A DNA stretch of 64,000 nt from Dictyobacter aurantiacus (GTDB lineage: Bacteria; Chloroflexota; Ktedonobacteria; Ktedonobacterales; Ktedonobacteraceae), in NCBI RefSeq assembly GCF_003967515.1, contig NZ_BIFQ01000001.1, forward strand, positions 4,588,001 through 4,652,000. Direction: 5' to 3'. The position numbers were made by a program, and so were the translations under genes. This document shows, piece after piece, positions 61,150 to 64,000 of this stretch. The notes beneath the pieces were generated by a model. It was not told the DNA's origin, did not search any database, and worked only from the letters and a program-made list of their open reading frames with translations. Position 1 is the first letter of the stretch. Every line of letters starts with the position of its first letter.

Positions 61150-62643
61150 TTAGCGTAGATTGATCCAGGCTGTTTTGACCTGTGTATAGGCATCCAGTAC
61201 CGCGTGCCCCATTTCGCGACCATAACCACTCTGTTTATAGCCTCCAAAGGGCGCGGCGGCATCGAACTGATTATAGGTGTTGACCCAGATGACGCCGGCC
61301 TTGAGGGCGGCGACCATTCTGTGCGCCTTCTTGATGTCGTTGGTCCAGACGCCGGCGGCCAATCCATATTCCGACTGGTTGGCGCGCGCCGCGATCTCTT
61401 CGATCTCTTCAAACGGCATGGCCACCACGACCGGACCAAAGATCTCTTCGCGCGCGATGGTCATTTGATCCTCGACCCCGTCGAAGACGGTCGGTTGCAC
61501 GAAGTAGCCCTCGGCCAGTTCGTTGCCCGCACGGTTGCCACCGGAGGCGACGCGTGCCCCTTCCTGCTTGCCCGTGGCGATATAATTCGTCACGCGTTCC
61601 AACTGTTGCTGAGAGACCACCGGACCCATGTCGGTGCCGGGATCGATGCCGGGACCCAGCTTCATTTTACTACTCATGGTGGTCAGGTTGCCAAGCACCT
61701 CATCATAGACCGATTTATGCACAAACAGGCGGCTACCAGCGGTGCAGACCTGTCCTTGATTGAAGAAGATGGCGTTGAGGGCACCGCGCACGGCATACTT
61801 CAGATCGGCATCGGGGAAAATAATGTTTGGTGATTTGCCGCCCAGCTCCAGCGTTACCTTTTTCAGGTTCCCGGCGCTGGCCTGTACGATCTTCTTGCCC
61901 ACCTCGGTCGAGCCCGTAAAGGCGATCTTATCCACGTCCGGATGGGCCGCCAGGGCCGCTCCAGCTGTCTCGCCGAATCCCGGTACGATATTAACCACGC
62001 CCTCGGGAAAGCCTGCCTCGCAGATCAGCTCCCCGAGGCGCAGGGCCGTCAGCGGGGTCTGTTCGGCCGGTTTCAGGACCACGGTGTTGCCGCAGGCCAG
62101 GGCGGGCGCCAGCTTCCAGGCCGCCATCTGCAGTGGGAAGTTCCAGGGGATGATCTGTCCCACCACGCCCAGCGGTTCGCGCAGGGTGTACGTAAACATA
62201 TTGGGGACCGAGACCGGGATCGTTTCACCCTCGATCTTGGTAGCCCAGCCCGCGAAATAACGGAAGTGTTCGACGGTCAGTGGCACATCGGCCGCCCGCG
62301 AATACTTGATGGGCTTGCCATTGTCCAGGGTCTCCAGCTCCGCCAGCTCCTCGGCGTTGCGTTCAATTAGATCAGCCAGCTTCAAAAGAAGATGCGCGCG
62401 CCTGGCGGGCGTCATCCTGGGCCAGGCTCCCTGTTCAAAGGCTCGTCGCGCCGCCGCGACCGCCCTGTTGATATCTTCAGCCTCACCCTCGGCCACCCTG
62501 GCCAGCACCTGCCCGGTGGAAGGATTGATCGTCTCAAATGTCTTGCCACTGGCCGCCTCAACCCACTGCCCCCCGATCAGCATCTTCATCGATTGCTGCT
62601 GTAAAAATGTGGTCTGCCTTTTCTCTGTTGCGTGTTCGACCAT
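61150..62643 (-). CDS. Aldehyde dehydrogenase, NAD(P)-dependent
   Basis: A 497-residue class 1/2-type aldehyde dehydrogenase that oxidises aldehydes to acids. It has TINPSTGQVLARVAEG, the oxyanion Asn in QIIPWNFPLQMAAWKL, the coenzyme segment FTGSTEVGKKIVQAS, the general base Glu in LELGGKSPNIIF and the catalytic Cys in NQGQVCTAGSRLFV. The C-terminal SGYGREMGHAVLDAYTQVKT is typical of phenylacetaldehyde/retinal-type enzymes. The ATG at 62643 follows AGGAGG. It is divergent from a TetR-family regulator that probably controls it. The substrate is not decidable. Confidence 0.93.
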   Translation of the reverse strand: MVEHATEKRQTTFLQQQSMKMLIGGQWVEAASGKTFETINPSTGQVLARVAEGEAEDINRAVAAARRAFEQGAWPRMTPARRAHLLLKLADLIERNAEELAELETLDNGKPIKYSRAADVPLTVEHFRYFAGWATKIEGETIPVSVPNMFTYTLREPLGVVGQIIPWNFPLQMAAWKLAPALACGNTVVLKPAEQTPLTALRLGELICEAGFPEGVVNIVPGFGETAGAALAAHPDVDKIAFTGSTEVGKKIVQASAGNLKKVTLELGGKSPNIIFPDADLKYAVRGALNAIFFNQGQVCTAGSRLFVHKSVYDEVLGNLTTMSSKMKLGPGIDPGTDMGPVVSQQQLERVTNYIATGKQEGARVASGGNRAGNELAEGYFVQPTVFDGVEDQMTIAREEIFGPVVVAMPFEEIEEIAARANQSEYGLAAGVWTNDIKKAHRMVAALKAGVIWVNTYNQFDAAAPFGGYKQSGYGREMGHAVLDAYTQVKTAWINLR

Positions 62644-62664
62644 GTCGCCAACTCCTCCTAACAT

Positions 62665-62682
62665 TTTTACCACATGGTAGAA
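62665..62682. promoter_or_regulatory. Putative TetR operator 1
   Basis: TTTTACC-ACAT-GGTAGAA is an 18-bp near-palindrome 22 bp upstream of the aldehyde dehydrogenase start. The half-site GGTAAAA recurs at 62738 and in the palindrome core at 63965. Confidence 0.5.
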
Positions 62683-62726
62683 ATATATCTAACGTCCTGT
62701 TAAAAGTCAATGCCTGTCCCTGTGCA

Positions 62727-62749
62727 ATCTACTCTATGGTAAAATAGAG
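62727..62749. promoter_or_regulatory. Putative TetR operator 2 and inverted repeat
   Basis: ATCTACT-CTAT-GGTAAAA matches operator 1 in spacing with one good half-site. CTCTAT/ATAGAG (62732-62749) adds dyad symmetry. It lies 42 bp upstream of the regulator's ATG. Confidence 0.4.
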
Positions 62750-62790
62750 ATACTCGACACCAGATAAAAAAACAACGGGAAGCATCACAT

Positions 62791-63444
62791 ATGAAACAGA
62801 ATCAGCCCGATCCACCAATCGCCCAGCCAAAAACTCGTAGAAAAGACAGCGAGAACGAAAGTGGTAAACGAACACGCCTGACGCAGAAGGCTATCGTCGA
62901 GACGGCGGCCGAACTCTTCGCCCAGCGCGGCTTCGGCGCCACCAGCTTGAATGACATCGCCGACGCCCTGGGCGTTACCAAGGTTGCCCTCTACTATCAT
63001 GTTAAAAACAAAGAAGAGATCCTGCGCCTCGTCTACCTGACCGTCCTCCATATCGCCGAAGAGCCCCTGCGTCGCATCGTCAAATCCGACCTCACGCCGC
63101 GCGAAAAGCTACAGCAGGCCATCGAACACCACATCGCCATCACCGCTAACTCCTCGCCGGCCGTCACCGTCTTCTATCGCGAGCAAGCTCACCTCACCGG
63201 ACCCTTCGCCCGTGAAATCGCCCTGCGCGAAAAAGACTACGAACGCTACTTCGAACAGATCATCAAAGAAGGCATCGCCGCCCACGCCTTCAAACCCGAC
63301 TTCGATCCCAAAATCGTCACCTTCGGCCTCTTAGGAATGTGCCATTGGCTTTCCCACTGGTACCAACCCTCCGGCCGCTACACCCCCCAGCAGGTCGCCA
63401 CCATGTTCATCGCCCTCACCGAAAACGGCCTCCTTACCCCATAA
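62791..63444 (+). CDS. TetR/AcrR-family transcriptional regulator
   Basis: A 217-residue regulator. A basic N-terminal tail of about 27 residues precedes the HTH domain (TAAELFAQRGFGATSLNDIA, DALGVTKVALYYHVKNKEE). The ligand domain is all-alpha, with the VFYREQAHLTGPFAREI and LLGMCHWLSHWYQPSG regions typical of KstR2/FadR-like acyl-CoA sensors. It probably represses the divergent aldehyde dehydrogenase and itself, with an acyl-CoA or aromatic-CoA ligand possible. GGGAAG lies 10 nt before the ATG. Its 3' half uses noticeably more C-ending codons than most genes of the window. Confidence 0.92.
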   Translation: MKQNQPDPPIAQPKTRRKDSENESGKRTRLTQKAIVETAAELFAQRGFGATSLNDIADALGVTKVALYYHVKNKEEILRLVYLTVLHIAEEPLRRIVKSDLTPREKLQQAIEHHIAITANSSPAVTVFYREQAHLTGPFAREIALREKDYERYFEQIIKEGIAAHAFKPDFDPKIVTFGLLGMCHWLSHWYQPSGRYTPQQVATMFIALTENGLLTP

Positions 63445-63600
63445 AAATCGGCCCGCAAGGGCCGAGTCCATGGGCATGTGTGTCCGTTCGTAGAGTGAAA
63501 TCGGCCCGCGAAGGCCAAATCCACGGGTGAGCGTTTTCGTGCGTGGAGAGAAATCGGCCGCAAGGGCCGAACCTACGTTGTATTCATTCTTTTTACATGA
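63445..63600. repeat. Three copies of a short hairpin repeat
   Basis: AAATCGGCCCGCAAGGGCCG recurs three times (63446, 63499, 63551) in variant forms at roughly 53-bp intervals, with CCATGGGCATG or CCACGGGTGAG spacers. The first, TCGGCCC-GCAA-GGGCCGA, starts 3 bp after the TetR stop and could end its transcript. Confidence 0.7.
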
Positions 63601-63704
63601 GAAATGTGGAAATGCACGGTGTGAGCGCCTCCCCCCATCTTTTATGTGAGAAACGTGGAGGTGCACCAGGGGCGTCACAAGGAACATTCTCCACCTTATT
63701 TTCC

Positions 63705-63768
63705 TTTTGAGGGGCGTGGGAATGCACCAGGGGCGCTAGCCCCTGGTGCATTCCCACGCCCCTCAAAA
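63705..63768. repeat. Perfect long palindrome, 30-bp arms
   Basis: Arms 63705-63734 and 63739-63768 are exact complements around GCTA, outer arm TTTTGAGGGGCGTGGGAATG, centre AGGGGC/GCCCCT. Two diverged half-copies of the arm (GTGGAAATGCAC, GTGGAGGTGCACCAGGGG) lie at 63607-63675. Confidence 0.95.
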
Positions 63769-63779
63769 ACTCTCCCGGT

Positions 63780-63910
63780 GCCGCCGTCAGGCGGCACCGC
63801 AACATGTGTAAAGCGGGGAGGTGCAGGAGGGGCGGCGAAGCCCCTCCTGTCGGGGTTTGGGGTGTCCCCAAAAGCTTCCTCTCCCCCCGGTGCCGCCGCC
63901 AGGCGGCACC
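63780..63910. repeat. GC-rich interspersed repeat
   Basis: Framed by two GTGCCGCC...GGCGGCAC hairpins. Between them run GCGGGGAGGTGCAGGAGGGG, CCCCTCCTGTCGGGG and GGGGTGTCCCC. Same family as 51933-52024. Confidence 0.75.
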
Positions 63911-63946
63911 ACAAATCCAGGGTGCAATGCCCCCATTTTCAAGTCA

Positions 63947-64000
63947 ATGCAGGGAGCGATGTTATTTTACCGATCGGTAAAATAACATCGCTCCCTGCAT
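63947..64000. repeat. Loop-less perfect palindrome, 27-bp arms, at the window edge
   Basis: 63947-63973 and 63974-64000 are exact complements with no loop, so the 54-bp sequence reads the same on both strands; it may continue past the window. The centre TTTTACC-GATC-GGTAAAA has the same half-sites and spacing as the putative TetR operator at 62665. Confidence 0.95.

Overview
The window reads as a chromosomal segment of a Gram-positive-type (monoderm) bacterium, most likely a Chloroflexota of the Ktedonobacteria kind. This is inferred from the gene mix: lipoprotein peptide-binding proteins, the lipid II amidation pair MurT/GatD, NrdR, long-form HPF, RqcH, a CtaG oxidase assembly factor, many TPR/HEAT/WD40 proteins, and very abundant intergenic repeats. 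No 16S gene or other phylogenetic anchor is present, so the assignment is a judgement.

Layout. 0-1.2 kb: the tail of a gene and two single-domain response regulators, the second lacking the phosphorylatable Asp. 1.7-10.4 kb (minus): a complete oligopeptide ABC importer (two ATPases, two permeases) with two paralogous binding lipoproteins, followed by two unknown genes (10.6-12.9 kb) and a large TPR protein (13.1-15.3 kb). 16-22 kb: a cyclic-nucleotide-binding protein, nrdR, a small Cys protein, hpf, a ClpX-type zinc-finger protein and the overlapping gatD/murT pair. 23-36 kb is mostly housekeeping: topA, isocitrate dehydrogenase, glpX, gmk, rqcH, rpoN (overlapping rqcH tail to tail), rnc, the RNase P RNA gene and glycerate kinase. 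37-42 kb: ctaG, aat, a polysaccharide flippase, a small membrane protein and a membrane-anchored NagZ-type glycosidase. 42.8-48 kb: a 1745-residue membrane-anchored NACHT-like NTPase with HEAT repeats and a C-terminal coiled coil, followed by an intact IS4-family element. 49.6-54.6 kb: a drug-efflux MFS gene divergent from an HxlR regulator, a protein kinase with a WD40 propeller, and a flavin-binding stress protein. 54.7-63.4 kb: type II NADH dehydrogenase, then a metabolic block (thioesterase, 2-oxo acid dehydrogenase E2, E1beta, E1alpha, EthD-like protein, aldehyde dehydrogenase) ending at a divergent TetR regulator with candidate operators.

The most unusual feature is the non-coding part. 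Nearly every large intergenic space holds one or more long palindromes (arms 17-36 bp, loop 0-5 bp, mostly perfect). Their arm sequences differ from site to site, although the flanks belong to a few recognisable repeat families. Several sit in tandem arrays (33, 79, 89 and about 112 bp units) and in MITE-like elements whose ends carry a GTGTCAGACT-type inverted repeat. In one array different arm halves are combined, and matched and mismatched palindromes stand side by side. This suggests that arms are swapped and then re-matched. A second, GC-rich repeat family also recurs, and the IS4-family element has inserted into one copy, leaving a 13-bp duplication.
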